Source of the DNA: Epithemia pelagica
Taxonomy: Eukaryota; Bacillariophyta; Bacillariophyceae; Surirellales; Surirellaceae
Assembly: GCA_946965045.2 (NCBI GenBank)
Contig: OX337237.1
Coordinates: 1-64,000 of the forward strand
Length of the DNA: 64,000 nt
Direction: 5' to 3'
Shown here: one piece after another, positions 1-10,500 of the stretch
Layout of the letters: each line of letters starts with the position of its first letter
Numbering within the stretch: the first letter of the stretch is position 1
Made by a program: the position numbers and the translations under genes
Notes under the pieces: model-generated
The model's input: only the letters and a program-made list of their open reading frames with translations
Databases searched by the model: none
Told to the model about the DNA's origin: nothing

Positions 1-540
1 CCCTAACCCTAACCCTAACCCTAACCCTAACCCTAACCCTAACCCTAACCCTAACCCTAACCCTAACCCTAACCCTAACCCTAACCCTAACCCTAACCCT
101 AACCCTAACCCTAACCCTAACCCTAACCCTAACCCTAACCCTAACCCTAACCCTAACCCTAACCCTAACCCTAACCCTAACCCTAACCCTAACCCTAACC
201 CTAACCCTAACCCTAACCCTAACCCTAACCCTAACCCTAACCCTAACCCTAACCCTAACCCTAACCCTAACCCTAACCCTAACCCTAACCCTAACCCTAA
301 CCCTAACCCTAACCCTAACCCTAACCCTAACCCTAACCCTAACCCTAACCCTAACCCTAACCCTAACCCTAACCCTAACCCTAACCCTAACCCTAACCCT
401 AACCCTAACCCTAACCCTAACCCTAACCCTAACCCTAACCCTAACCCTAACCCTAACCCTAACCCTAACCCTAACCCTAACCCTAACCCTAACGATACCT
501 AACCCTAACCCTAACCCTAACCCTAACCCTAACCCCAACC
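1..540. repeat. Telomere, (CCCTAA)n array
   Basis: About 90 head-to-tail copies of CCCTAA read inward from base 1, so the G-rich TTAGGG strand runs toward the chromosome end as in a left telomere. The array is near perfect up to about 491, then has a degenerate unit (AACGATACC) at 491-499, a few more perfect copies, and a last variant with an extra C (AACCCCAACC) at 531-540 before unique sequence. Degenerate units at the inner edge are normal for telomerase-maintained ends. There is no subtelomeric satellite between the array and the first reading frame. Confidence 0.98.
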
Positions 541-1304
541 CTACTAGCTGCGGTGATAGCGATTGTGACGACGAACACGATGCGACCAATGGCCAATCCA
601 TTGCAAATTTAGAAACGATACGAAAAAGTTGCCAAGCGTTGGTGGAGAACCTCCCAGAAGCCTTCCGGGATGATATTTGCAACGATGCAAAAGCCCTAGC
701 AACAATATCCACCCGACTGTGTCCAAAGGTTCCATGGCTTACCATCAGATTGGAGTTTTGCCAAGACAACTATTGCGGTCGATGGCACCAAGACTACTAC
801 GTGGCCAGGTCCATCATTACCTATGTGGGACCAGGAACCTGTGCCGCCGAAGACAAAAATGTTCAATGGGATGAGATATCGGAAACAGCTGGGGATAAAT
901 CGAACGATAGTGCCGTGGCTGAAGAGCTTGTCGTGCAGATGCCCACCAATTCGGTCCTGCTAATGAAGGGTGACTCTTGGCCTGGAATTCGTGGCAAGGG
1001 ATTGACACACAAATCTCCCACTGATTTCGACGGCGATTTTCCTCCCAAACGATTGATTCTAAAGGTTGATTTGCACAATTCGCGTCCATTGCTAGCAAAT
1101 GACGACGATCCAGTTCTAGATGATGACAGTGAGCACGACAGTGTCGACGAAAGAGAACAAAACGCCGAAGGCTCCGAGGAAAATGGCAACGATGAGGAAT
1201 CATCAAGAGAACAAACAAAGTCGAAACATAGAAGGAAACGGGAGAGGCAATCGGAAGATGAGGAGAATTCATCTGGTAGAAAATCAGTGAAAGTGAGCCC
1301 ATGA
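541..1304 (+). pseudogene. 5'-truncated DUF1826-like gene abutting the telomere
   Basis: The frame ends in TGA at 1302-1304 and has no ATG at its front. Read backward from residue LVENLPEAF (639) it stays open to 540 and continues through the telomere as Pro-Asn repeats. The body matches what I know of DUF1826: a WHQDYY segment (cf. FHxDxV), then ITYVGPGT, then LLMKGDSWPGIRGKGLTHKSP and a final RLILKVDL strand. DUF1826 proteins have no established reaction. A tail of about 65 residues follows, first acidic, then basic (KSKHRRKRER), suggesting nuclear localisation. The N-terminal part, the start codon and the promoter are missing, so I read this as a gene cut by a chromosome break and capped by telomere. 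An intron whose upstream exon has been lost would give the same picture. Confidence 0.7.
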
Positions 1305-1934
1305 GAGACAGCATACGTCAAATTTCAAACCAAACAAGATGGGAATAGAAATGTCGGCTCGGTTGGGAAAATAATTCGTTGACTATTCTATATCAACCCA
1401 GGGACACTACCCGTAGAGGAGCAATTGCAAACCATCTCTTGCGCCATGCACTAATACTCCTGTAGCAATTGAAGACGATGTGGCGGGAACGAATTGCTAT
1501 TTCACGTCGGTCTGCACACTAGCCAATTTCGTGTATCATATCGCATTCGAAACCCCATGAGAACTAATTCTAAAAATTTCTATAGAACAGTAAACGTAGA
1601 ATCAGTAATGCGAGAATGATTTCATCAATAGTAGAATTAATTCCATACTCAAAACAAAATCGCTAGTGGACCTTTCCAGAGAACGACAGCGGACACGACT
1701 CCCCCATCCAATCAATTATCCATTGTTTCTCGAAACAAGCTGACAGCTTTGCAATCTTCTTGTTCTTGATCGTGCTGCACTTGTCGGTGATGGATCCAAT
1801 GGGCCAGGCCGGTATGGAGTAAGGCATATTCGGCCGATCGTCGCTTCTTGGTCGTTTGGTTGCCGGCTGGAGCATGCTGTGAATCCATGCACGAGACCGT
1901 GACTTGTTTCATGAGGCTGACATGTGGTTCGTGT
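1305..1934. other. Intergenic, possible 3' remains of the neighbouring decayed gene
   Basis: 1305-1660 shows no coding signal. Between 1663 and 1984 two minus-strand frames give weakly protein-like translations (for example KLSACFEKQWIIDWMGE near 1700). These could be the frameshifted or spliced C-terminal end of the decayed gene at 1935-3386, but I could not join them with confidence. Confidence 0.4.
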
Positions 1935-3386
1935 TCAAAATGGAAGAAAAATCGGGCTGCCAAATTGGGAGATAAAGTCCACATCTCCGCCCGTCAAGAC
2001 CACGTGGAAAGCAAACGAATTTTCATCCTCCTCCTTGAACAATGACACGGGTTCGGGCGGTTGACTACTCCGACTGGTACTTCGGTTCTCCTTGTCTTCG
2101 TCATCGATCTCCATGGCATCGGAGTCCTTCTCCGACGATTCTTGTTGCTCCGATTGTCGTTGTCGTTGTTGTTGTTGTGCTTTTGCTCGAACACGCTGCA
2201 TCCAAGGATTGATAATCTGCCAGGACAATTTCAAGGCCATGTTGCGGACAATGCTACAGAGCAAATTGTTGTAGACAATGGCTTGTTGTCGTTGCCGTTG
2301 TTGTACAAGACGCTCTGCATCATCGGATTTCTCTTTGTCTTCTTCCTCCATAAAGAACAAGGGTTGGTTCCACGAGTGGCATTCCTCCAAGCGCCGCTGG
2401 ACCCATTCAAACCACGGAGAATATTGCGTGTCGTCATTCCTATCATCATCATCATGATCCCGATGGGCCCATTCCAGGACGCGTCGACATTGCAACCCAA
2501 AGCCAGTCGTGTATCCATCCGCCAAAATGTGACCTCATTCATTGGTGGCAGTCCATTTCATCCAGGCACCACAATCCACCACCAAGAGTGCCGTTCGACG
2601 GGTATTAGTATGAGACCGGTGGGTCAATGGAAGAGAAGAAGAAGAATGATGCCAGGCACTGTAGACCAAGGCGCACTGATCGGCGGCTCGTGTCGTGCGC
2701 CGGAGGGATGCCTCACGCAATCGGTTGTCGTCTTCATCGTCGTCACTGTCGTCGGCAGTGTTGTCCACTGGTTCTTGTCTGTTTTCATGATAAAACGAGT
2801 CAGCCTCCAATTCCTGAACCCGAAACGCCATCGAGGCATGTTGCAACATGGACCAGAGTGCTTGCCAGGGCGAGAGTCGTTCTTACCAGGTTTCAAAGCG
2901 TCGTTGATTTTGCCGCTGTTTCTTGGCCCGTCGTTGCCCCTGCACAAGGGATCGGGTGCGATGCGTGGAACTGTGGTTGCTAGTGTTTGTGGTCGTCGTT
3001 GTTGATGCAGTCGCATCCGATTCTGGGGGACACCATAGGGAGGAACTATCCAAGGTTTGATAATACTACTCGGGAAAGAACGGACGGGGTTGGTCATCGT
3101 CGTCGGAAGCACGGGACTGAATCAGATAGACTGGTATCAAGAAACCACCACCGCCGCCACCCCAAGAAGCAGAATTCTTGGTAGCAGCAGGGATCCCATT
3201 TACGTTGTCGTCGTCGTTTGGTGGAACACCACCCGATTGGTTCTGCCGCATCCATTCCAGTGCGAGACGGGTCGGAACATAATCCTGCCAGTGTGTGGCT
3301 GGATTGGCATTGTGTTGGGCATTCCATTCAATTAACTGGGTTCTGACAAAACACGCAAACAAAGAGTGCGTGAGAAGGGACCGCAC
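1935..3386 (-). pseudogene. Decayed gene of unknown family, one frame with three nonsense codons
   Basis: Three minus-strand open segments (3386-3066, 2849-2535, 2525-1935) lie in exactly the same frame. They are separated only by a TAG at 3066-3068, a TAA at 2883-2885 and a TGA at 2535-2537. Translation across the stops is coherent: WNAQHNANPATHWQDYVPTR, then PFFPE*YYQTL, FETW*ERLSPWQALWSM, WMKWTATNE*GHILADGYTT and CRRVLEWAHRD. It then runs into a Gln/Arg coiled-coil-like stretch, an acidic MEIDDEDKEN patch and a final SLFKEEDENSFAFHVVL. I do not recognise the family. An intron acceptor (TTTTGTCAG) sits just before WNAQ near 3344, so a 5' exon may lie at 3400-3560. All three stops can be explained by C-to-T changes of CAG, CAA or CGA. 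Short introns around the stops are the alternative; a GTAAG does overlap the TAA. Confidence 0.5.
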
Positions 3387-4100
3387 GAAATTTGTGTGTG
3401 GGAAAGAAAGAGTCTTGTTCCACCACTTTTACACCCACAACACGAGATTATGGTCCATCCTACATTCCAGCTATTTTCGTGTAGAAACAACAACATTCAC
3501 CCAACAACGACAATAACAATAGGTTTCTCACCTACTACCACATTAGACGGGGTCTCCATGTAATATTGTTGTCCTCCTTGGATGCTTGTTCGTGCCAACA
3601 CCAATACAATAGAGTGGGGGAGTTGTTGTGCATCCACCCCTTGCAACGACACCCGTAATGCGCTTCAATTCCAGTGTCGGTGCATATTCGGTATCTGAAT
3701 CATTCACGTGGACGCCATCTCATGCTCCTTTCATCATGAGGGTCCTGATATTGATGGTGAAGGATTTGGTACCCAAACATCAACACTTCAACATGACCTT
3801 TTTCTGACACCACGAAGCCATGTCATAGAACACTGCATTCGTCACCGTACGACCAGGACGTCCTGAGACAATCGTCACCACCAATATATACAAAATCCAT
3901 GCCCTGAATGTCTCATTCCCTCGGTCACTCCTTCTCTTCCTGTATGTTGCAAACTAATGTATACACCAAGAGACCACAGATGTTACGGTGAACTATGGAC
4001 CAGAGACTGAGATAGGATGTAGCATTGCTACCACAGCCAACGTGTTGCCAATCAAGTGCCTGCCACTCATAAATCAAACAGACTGTCTCAACTCATTCGA
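3387..4100. other. Intergenic stretch
   Basis: No convincing gene. The first 180 bases may hold a 5' exon of the decayed minus-strand gene: an ATG near 3559 starts METPSNVV and is followed by a GTGAGA donor-like site, but the phase does not join cleanly to the next exon. From 3570 to 4100 nothing coding or repetitive was seen; this end carries the 3' region of the glycosyltransferase gene. Confidence 0.5.
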
Positions 4101-5588
4101 CTAGAGCGAGCGATCCCTTGGTTCAGCATCCACAACACCTCCCACTCGCGACGCAATGTGTGCAAATTCAGTGTAGTCGTCGAAAGATTCATTGGGAAAT
4201 CGCCTGTGGTGCAGCTTTCCATACGGAAACACAGGTGGAGGTGGTGGAGTGCCAACATCATGGATGTACTTTCCTTCATAAACGGGTTGGCTGTCTCCGT
4301 GTTGTTTGAAAGGCATGGAAAGGGGTCGGGTATGCCACACGTAGAGTTTTGTGCAATTATCCCCCAGTGGATTCACATCGGACCGCTTTTCCACCAACTG
4401 TTGCATAAACCTCGTTTCCAAAGTTCCTCCAGGCCACATCCAGTTGAATCGGACTTTTCTCTGTAAACGTGGTCGTTTGTTATTGTTGTTGTTGTTGTTG
4501 TTCGGGAGCAACAGGTCCGTGTGAAATGCAAATCCAGCCATGTCAATTGGAAACCTTCGAGTCTGCTGCATATAGCCAGATGAAATGGATATTACGCGAC
4601 CTGTGGTATGATTCACAACACACCGTTCAATACTGGCAGCGCCCACGAGACCCACTGGCAACATACCGACAGTCTTCGTTTCACGTAAGGCCGGAAACAA
4701 GCGCAGATCATAGGTGTTGTCATCATCGCCAAAATAGACAACGCCTGCCATGCTGCTTGTCATGTTGCTTGTCGCGATCAATCGTTGACTCTGATTCTGA
4801 ACCAAAGATTCCACTAGTTCCAAGGCACGATTCCGTTGATCTACACCGCGATGACCAAAGGCCCCCTTGGGCTGATTCGTCTTGGCAACAACATGCGCAA
4901 AGGGCAACCCGAGTCGATGCAACAAGGCCCGAATTGCTGATGAACAACATGTGTCTGTATCTTCCACAATCACCCAATAAATATTCCCATCCAGCTTCAA
5001 AGTTTGACCAAAAGACATCAAATTGTCAAGTTGAGTCAGTCCTCGCTTGGATGTCGTAGGTGTGATGATGTATACAATGGGCTCGTCCAAGGGTATTCGG
5101 TCTCGGTGCTTCCAGCGATACTGTTGCACTTCACTCGGACTTGTTATATACATCGAATCAACTGGACTCAACGATTCTTCTTCCGAAAACAATAACATGT
5201 CCGGCGACGCAACAAAGCGAAAGGGGGAACGAGGTACGGACTCGGACTTTGACCTTGACGAAGGATTGCCAGTGTCTGGAGAGTCAATAAAAGTATATCG
5301 AATCGTACTTTGAAATCGAGCAGAGTGGAAACTTGTTGTCGATTTCGTCTGGTTTTGTGTGTTTTTGATGAAGAAGAAAATTGTCTCCTCAATTGACAGC
5401 AACAGAACCAACATCACCACAAAGAACCAGAAATCAGCTTTCGCTCGAGAGTCCTTGACACTAGACTCATGATGGATGGACTGCAAGAGGTCGTTCCCAT
5501 TCCGGGAGTGATTCTTGTTATCACTACTGGCACAGCTCTTGTCTTTTACCCATTGTTGATTTGCCTGGAGAGGGAGTGGACGGGCCAT
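4101..5588 (-). CDS. GT43-family glycosyltransferase (beta-1,3-glucuronyltransferase-like), type II membrane protein
   Basis: A 495-residue single-exon protein. GT43 enzymes transfer glucuronic acid or xylose from a UDP-sugar onto glycans in the Golgi, as in animal glucuronyltransferase I and plant IRX9/IRX14. The N-terminus is cytosolic and basic, followed by a signal anchor at residues 53-74 (WFFVVMLVLLLSIEETIFFF). The catalytic domain starts at VYIITPTTSKRGLTQ (172). Family landmarks are FGQTLKLDGNIYWVIVEDTD (193-212), GVDQRNRAL (248-256), the DxD-type metal site GDDDNTY (287-293), FPIDMAGFAF (346-355), the candidate catalytic Glu391 in GGTLETRFM and DNCTKLYVWHTR (410-421). An Asn run (363-370) and a Pro run (PPPPP) lie in loops. 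The start is the ATG at 5588; the frame remains open two codons further but without ATG. The Copia element begins about 200 bp upstream and may affect its promoter. Confidence 0.88.
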   Translation of the reverse strand: MARPLPLQANQQWVKDKSCASSDNKNHSRNGNDLLQSIHHESSVKDSRAKADFWFFVVMLVLLLSIEETIFFFIKNTQNQTKSTTSFHSARFQSTIRYTFIDSPDTGNPSSRSKSESVPRSPFRFVASPDMLLFSEEESLSPVDSMYITSPSEVQQYRWKHRDRIPLDEPIVYIITPTTSKRGLTQLDNLMSFGQTLKLDGNIYWVIVEDTDTCCSSAIRALLHRLGLPFAHVVAKTNQPKGAFGHRGVDQRNRALELVESLVQNQSQRLIATSNMTSSMAGVVYFGDDDNTYDLRLFPALRETKTVGMLPVGLVGAASIERCVVNHTTGRVISISSGYMQQTRRFPIDMAGFAFHTDLLLPNNNNNNNNKRPRLQRKVRFNWMWPGGTLETRFMQQLVEKRSDVNPLGDNCTKLYVWHTRPLSMPFKQHGDSQPVYEGKYIHDVGTPPPPPVFPYGKLHHRRFPNESFDDYTEFAHIASRVGGVVDAEPRDRSL

Positions 5589-5783
5589 TTTCACTTGAAC
5601 TTTAGGAAGGCTTTGCTATCTTGTTCGTGACACAGAGCTTTTACGTCATATGCAATTTCGTGTTTGCATGTAGAAAGACGAACGAGCCGCCATTCCCATG
5701 GGCGACGATGCTTAAATTCCGCCCAACGGTCGGATTTGGCGTATCTTTCGATGCAGTCGCACTTTGGTCTCCGTCTTCCACCG
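5589..5783. promoter_or_regulatory. Upstream region of the glycosyltransferase gene, interrupted by the Copia insertion
   Basis: 195 bases separate the glycosyltransferase ATG from the target-site duplication of the Copia element. The pre-insertion intergenic space continues at 12071. No promoter motif is obvious. The open frames that run from here into the LTR have no coding character. Confidence 0.45.
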
Positions 5784-5789
5784 CTTATT
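5784..5789. repeat. Left target-site duplication CTTATT
   Basis: CTTATT directly precedes the left LTR and recurs directly after the right LTR at 12065-12070. If the LTR end is taken one base further, the duplication is the 5-bp TTATT usual for Copia integration. Confidence 0.85.
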
Positions 5790-6023
5790 TGTTGGAAAAT
5801 CCCCTTTGCCGCCTGGCGCATTCGGAACCAGGGGGGACATCTCCCGTGCGTAAGGGTTTCCCCCATGACCCACGTCACCAATGGACACTATTCACTGACG
5901 ACCCTCATACGTCAGCACCATTTGCACCCATAGCGTAACATGACCATACCTATAATTTACTCAATCCCCTTTTACGAAACTAGTTGGCCCTTTTAATCGG
6001 CAGTGACCACGGTTAAAACAACA
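5790..6023 (+). repeat. 5' LTR of the Copia element
   Basis: Begins TGTTGGAAAATCCCC and ends AAAACAACA. Identical in sequence and length to the right copy. It should carry the promoter of the element; no classical TATA box was identified with certainty (CTATAATTTAC near 5950 is a candidate). Confidence 0.95.
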
Positions 6024-6108
6024 CGCTTCCTCTGCGCGATAACTGTGACCTTTCATAAGAAAACTCACCGATTTGTGCCGTGAACTACTTTCAGGAGAGC
6101 AAGTGAAC

Positions 6109-7503
6109 ATGGGAGACGCGGCTGGAGCAGACGCCCAAGCACTCGTTCAAGCCTTGAACAATGCATCCGTTGCGATCCAGAACGCAATAGCGCAAGCAGC
6201 TGCCGGACCAGGAGCACCAGCTGCAGGACCATTCCTCCGTACCCCCTTGCGAGCTGGGATTGCAAACACCCTGGATTTTAGCACGAAAGAAGGCAGGAAG
6301 TACTACGAACAGGCAACGAGATCCTTATTCTCGACCGACGAGAAGTTTGATGTAGAGCCAGGCAGGTTCCAACTATTCGTGAACCTACTCCATACGCGGG
6401 CTCGCGACCTCGGAATGCTCGAGAATGGAGCCAACTGCATGGTAACAGTTCCGGCACCTCCAGGCGGAGTCGCACCACCAGCTGTCAACATGATCACGGA
6501 TTATGGACGCTTGACGTTGGAGGAAATCAAGGCCTACGAAACGACATTCATCGGACAGAACACCAGGAACTCGCAGAACTCCAAGATGCTTCATGACTTA
6601 ATCATGAACTCACTCTCACCAACCGGTATTCAACGTATCCAAATTTGGACGAATGAGACCAAGGTGAATGGGGAAGATGCAGGAGGATGCCTCTTCAAGG
6701 TCGTGATTCGCGAGAGTTACCTTGACTCTAACGCGACTGTCACTACGTTGCGACTGAACCTAACGAACCTCGATCGCTACATCGAGACGAACGGGTCCGA
6801 TATAGTCGCATTCAACGCCTACGTGCAGAGCCAAGTTGACGGTTTGGCATCCAGAGGACATACATCATTAGACCTAATCGTTAACTTGTTTAAAGGCTAC
6901 AAAGCCGTCAAGGACGACCGTTTTCAGGATTATATCCAAAAGATTGAGGATGGCCATGAAGACGGTTCAAATGTCATCACGAGCGCAAACGAATTGATGG
7001 TTCGCGCCGTCAACTTCTACAAGAAACAAGTGACGCGCGACGAATGGGAGCAACCAACCCAACACCAAAAGGAGGTACTAGCCCTCCAGGCCGAGGTACT
7101 CCACCTCAAAAAGCAGTCCAGCAAGAACAACGCGGACAAGGCAAAAGGAAAAGATGGAGTCCACAAGAAAGGCACCAAAGCAAAACTGGAGAACACCAAG
7201 CAAAAACCCGAGCGACCAGGTTGGCTCAAGGACCACACGAAGCCGAAACAGGAAAGCCTGACAAAGTACCGCACATGGAATGGTACCAAGTGGTACTGGT
7301 GCGACGAAGCCACAGGCGGCAAGTGTGGTGGCAAGTGGAGGACCCACAAGCCGGCGGATTGCAAAGGGTATGCGAAACCAGCACCGAAAACGGATGCAAA
7401 AGAAGAAAAGAAGAAGAAAGAAGCTCTGAAGATGGCAGTGGCGCATGAGACACTGATCGAGAACAGAGAACACGAGCAGGAGGACTCCGATTACGAATCG
7501 TGA
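6109..7503 (+). CDS. gag: Copia Gag polyprotein
   Basis: A 464-residue capsid/nucleocapsid precursor that packages element RNA into cytoplasmic particles. The start is taken at the ATG in GAACATGGGAGAC. The Ala-rich N-terminus is followed by a mainly helical capsid region (residues about 50-320, including LTLEEIKAYETTFI and LRLNLTNLDRYIETN), then a Lys-rich linker. A zinc-knuckle-like segment follows, spaced CX7CX6HX4C (WCDEATGGKC...THKPADC). That differs from the retroviral CX2CX4HX4C but resembles what I recall of diatom Copia Gags. The last residues are acidic (EHEQEDSDYES). The stop is TGA followed by C, and the same frame then stays open into pol. Confidence 0.9.
   Translation: MGDAAGADAQALVQALNNASVAIQNAIAQAAAGPGAPAAGPFLRTPLRAGIANTLDFSTKEGRKYYEQATRSLFSTDEKFDVEPGRFQLFVNLLHTRARDLGMLENGANCMVTVPAPPGGVAPPAVNMITDYGRLTLEEIKAYETTFIGQNTRNSQNSKMLHDLIMNSLSPTGIQRIQIWTNETKVNGEDAGGCLFKVVIRESYLDSNATVTTLRLNLTNLDRYIETNGSDIVAFNAYVQSQVDGLASRGHTSLDLIVNLFKGYKAVKDDRFQDYIQKIEDGHEDGSNVITSANELMVRAVNFYKKQVTRDEWEQPTQHQKEVLALQAEVLHLKKQSSKNNADKAKGKDGVHKKGTKAKLENTKQKPERPGWLKDHTKPKQESLTKYRTWNGTKWYWCDEATGGKCGGKWRTHKPADCKGYAKPAPKTDAKEEKKKKEALKMAVAHETLIENREHEQEDSDYES
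7501..7503 (+). promoter_or_regulatory. Candidate UGA readthrough site between gag and pol
   Basis: The gag stop TGA is in the same frame as pol. The 54 bases from 7504 to the first pol ATG at 7558 contain no other stop (LLWREWKTVTTLVTLILY). The context is TGA CTC; a C after UGA favours readthrough in several eukaryotic and viral systems. Internal initiation at 7558 is the alternative for making Pol. Confidence 0.5.
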
Positions 7504-7557
7504 CTCCTATGGAGAGAGTGGAAAACAGTAACAACATTAGTAACTCTGATCTTGTAC

Positions 7558-10500
7558 ATGTACGCCACTCTCTCCCTCGAAGAAATAATCACTTACCTGT
7601 GGTTATGGACCCTTGTCCAATTCCTGAAACGAACGACAACCATGATAGAAGCAGCGACAAAGCTCATCATAGTCGTTCTCCACCAGGGGGAGGAAGACGA
7701 GTCGACGACGAACAAGAAGGATTGGATGCACCACGCTATTACGATGACCAACGAGACAGTCGAAGGCATGGCAAACTGGGTAGACACGAAATTCCTGGAC
7801 ACGAAGCAAAGGAAGAAAGTGAGACCATGGCGAAAAAGAAGGGCGCGAAAGATAATATGTAGCGCTGCAATCATGGCCATGGCGGCCAGATGCGCCGCGG
7901 CAACCAACTGCCACCCATTCGACTCAGACTCAACGATGATTGGCATCGACAACAGGTGTTCGGGTTGCATCACCCACGTTCGAAGCGACATACCTGGTGC
8001 TTTGAAGCAGTGCAACAAAGCAATCAAAGGTTTTGGAGGTGCGAAAACTTATGAAGTGTGGACGGGCACCATACACTGGGACTGGGAGGATGACCAAGGA
8101 AAGATCCATACGATGGTGATTCCCAACTCGTACTATGTTCCAGAAGGTAAGGTCCGACTACTGAGCCCGCAACACTGGGCGCAGACTCGGAAAAGTAGTG
8201 AAAAGCGCGGCGGGGCGGGCGAAATGACCACAGGCACAGAAGTAGTACTATTCTGGAACGACCGTCAGTCACGAAGGACGATCCCAATAGATACACACGG
8301 CAATAATGTGGCTACGTTCCATCTCGCGAGTGGGTACAAGCAGTACCATGCCTACTGTAAAGAATGTGGGACTGAGCGCGACCGCGACTACGACAAAGAC
8401 CCATTATTACAGCATCAAGCCATGCCGTCAATGGTGGTATCCGATGACGAGGGGGAAGACGACGAGACGACCTACCCGATCCAAGCCCAACAATGGCACC
8501 AGGCCATTCCGAAACCGACGGTAGAGGCAACGCCAGACGCAGCAACCCAACAAACGGACGAAGCAGAGCCTCGCAAGTTTGACTTCGACCTGGATGGAAA
8601 GACTGCCGACGACGAAATTCCACCGCCAGACATCATCCCACACGAGGAGGAGGAACGGCCAACGGCGGAGGCAGAGTTGCTCAGGTACCACTACGACTTT
8701 GGGCACCTGCCATTCGCTAAACTACAACAAATGGCAAAGGACAGAATACTGCCGAAACGACTGGCGAATTGTCACATCCCAGTGTGCTCGGCATGCAATT
8801 TCGCCAAAGCAACGAAGCGAGCATGGCGCACAAGGTCGTCGAAAGACTGGTCGAACAAGACACCTCCAAGCAAGCCAGGCATGGTTGTGTCGGTCGACCA
8901 GTTAGTGTCGCCCACTCCAGGACTCGTGGCCCAGATGACAGGGTTCATCACGAAACAGCGCTACAGATACGCTACCGTGTATGTGGACCAAGCGACGTCA
9001 CTGGGCTTCGTTTTCCTACAGAAGACCTCAACCGTTGAAGAGACACTGCAAGGCAAGAGAGCTTTTGAGCGCTATGCCATTAACAGAGGAGTGTCAGTGC
9101 GTGCCTACCACGCCGACAACGGTATTTTTAAAGCGCACGGGTGGGTGAAGGCTTGTCATGACCAAGGACAAGACCTCACGTTCGCAGCAGTTGGCGCCCA
9201 CCACTCAAATGGAAAGGCGGAGCGCAGAATAAGAGAGTTGCAAGGGATGGCGCGCACAATGCTTTTGCACGCGAACAAGCGATGGCCACAGGCAATCACT
9301 GCCAATTTGTGGCCTTACGCCGTGCGCCATGCAAACGACTGCATTAACGCGGCCCCCAATATGCAACACGAAACGAAGCAATCGCCAATCCAACTGTTCT
9401 CTCAAACAGCCATTAACACGAACAAAAAGCACTGGAGGCCCTTTGGATGCCCAGTGTACTTGCTGGATGAACGATTGCAAGGGAACAAACCACACAATAA
9501 GTGGGAAAATCGAGCACGCGTGGGAATTTACTTGGGCCAGTCGCCAATCCACAACAGGAATGTGGCACTGGTCCTCAACCGACACACTGGGCATGTAAGT
9601 CCACAATTCCACGTACGATTCGATCGCAGTTTCCATACCCTCCATCAGGAGCAACTGACGGCAACGTGGCAAGTCAGTACATTCTTCGCTGACGCCAAAC
9701 GAACCGGACAACCGCAGAGGAGCCAGAACGGAAAACGACGGAGGAGGCACAAGGGGCAAGAGGGAGCCCCACAACACACTCCAACTGGCACTCCAACGGA
9801 CGAAGGGCAACAACAACTGCCAAACAATGTATGGCCGGATGAGGCACCCAACCAAAGTCCAACCACAGGTCCACCAGGTGGGACGCCACCACAAGCAACA
9901 CAGACTGGACGAACCATGGAACGAATGCCTCCAGTGGACTCAGAGGGAGCACACGGCCAGAGGGAGCGGCAACCCCCGCAAACAACAACAACCAACCAAA
10001 TGCGGACTAGATCGGGACGACTGCGCAAACCGACGCAACGTCTCATTGAAGTAATGTCCGCAGAGGTAGAGGATGACGCGACAATACCGGGGGAACTATT
10101 TGCTCTCTCCACCCTCACGCCGCAAGACGACATGGAGGGGGAGGACCCACTCCTGGCATACAAAGCGGCAGTCTCCGACCCGGATACAATGTATCATCAT
10201 GAGGCTATGAAAGAGCCAGACAGGGCGGAGTTTATAAAGGGCATGCAAAAGGAAATGGAGCGACAGATGGAAGATGGAAATCTATCTATCGTGCGCCGCG
10301 ATTCAGTCCCAGCAGGCCAACGCATCTTCAAGGCAGTATGGCAAATGCGCAGAAAAAGGGACATCATGACACGCGAGATCAAAACACACAAGGCAAGACT
10401 CAATTTCGATGGGTCCAAGATGGAAAAGGGCATAGACTACGACCAGACATATGCCCCAGTTGCATCGTGGGCATCCATCAGACTGGTCCTAGCTCTGGTA

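Noticed and set aside
2535-2537. TGA in the decayed gene as a selenocysteine codon
   Set aside because: The same frame also contains TAG and TAA, and no selenoprotein family or SECIS-like hairpin was recognised.
2061-3005. Plus-strand frame of 314 codons over the decayed gene
   Set aside because: It is antisense to a coherent minus-strand translation. Its composition (Val/Leu/Phe runs from CAA/GAA repeats) is that of an antisense shadow.
5591-5881. Minus-strand frame of 96 codons upstream of the glycosyltransferase
   Set aside because: It crosses the retrotransposon border into the LTR, so it cannot be an old gene.
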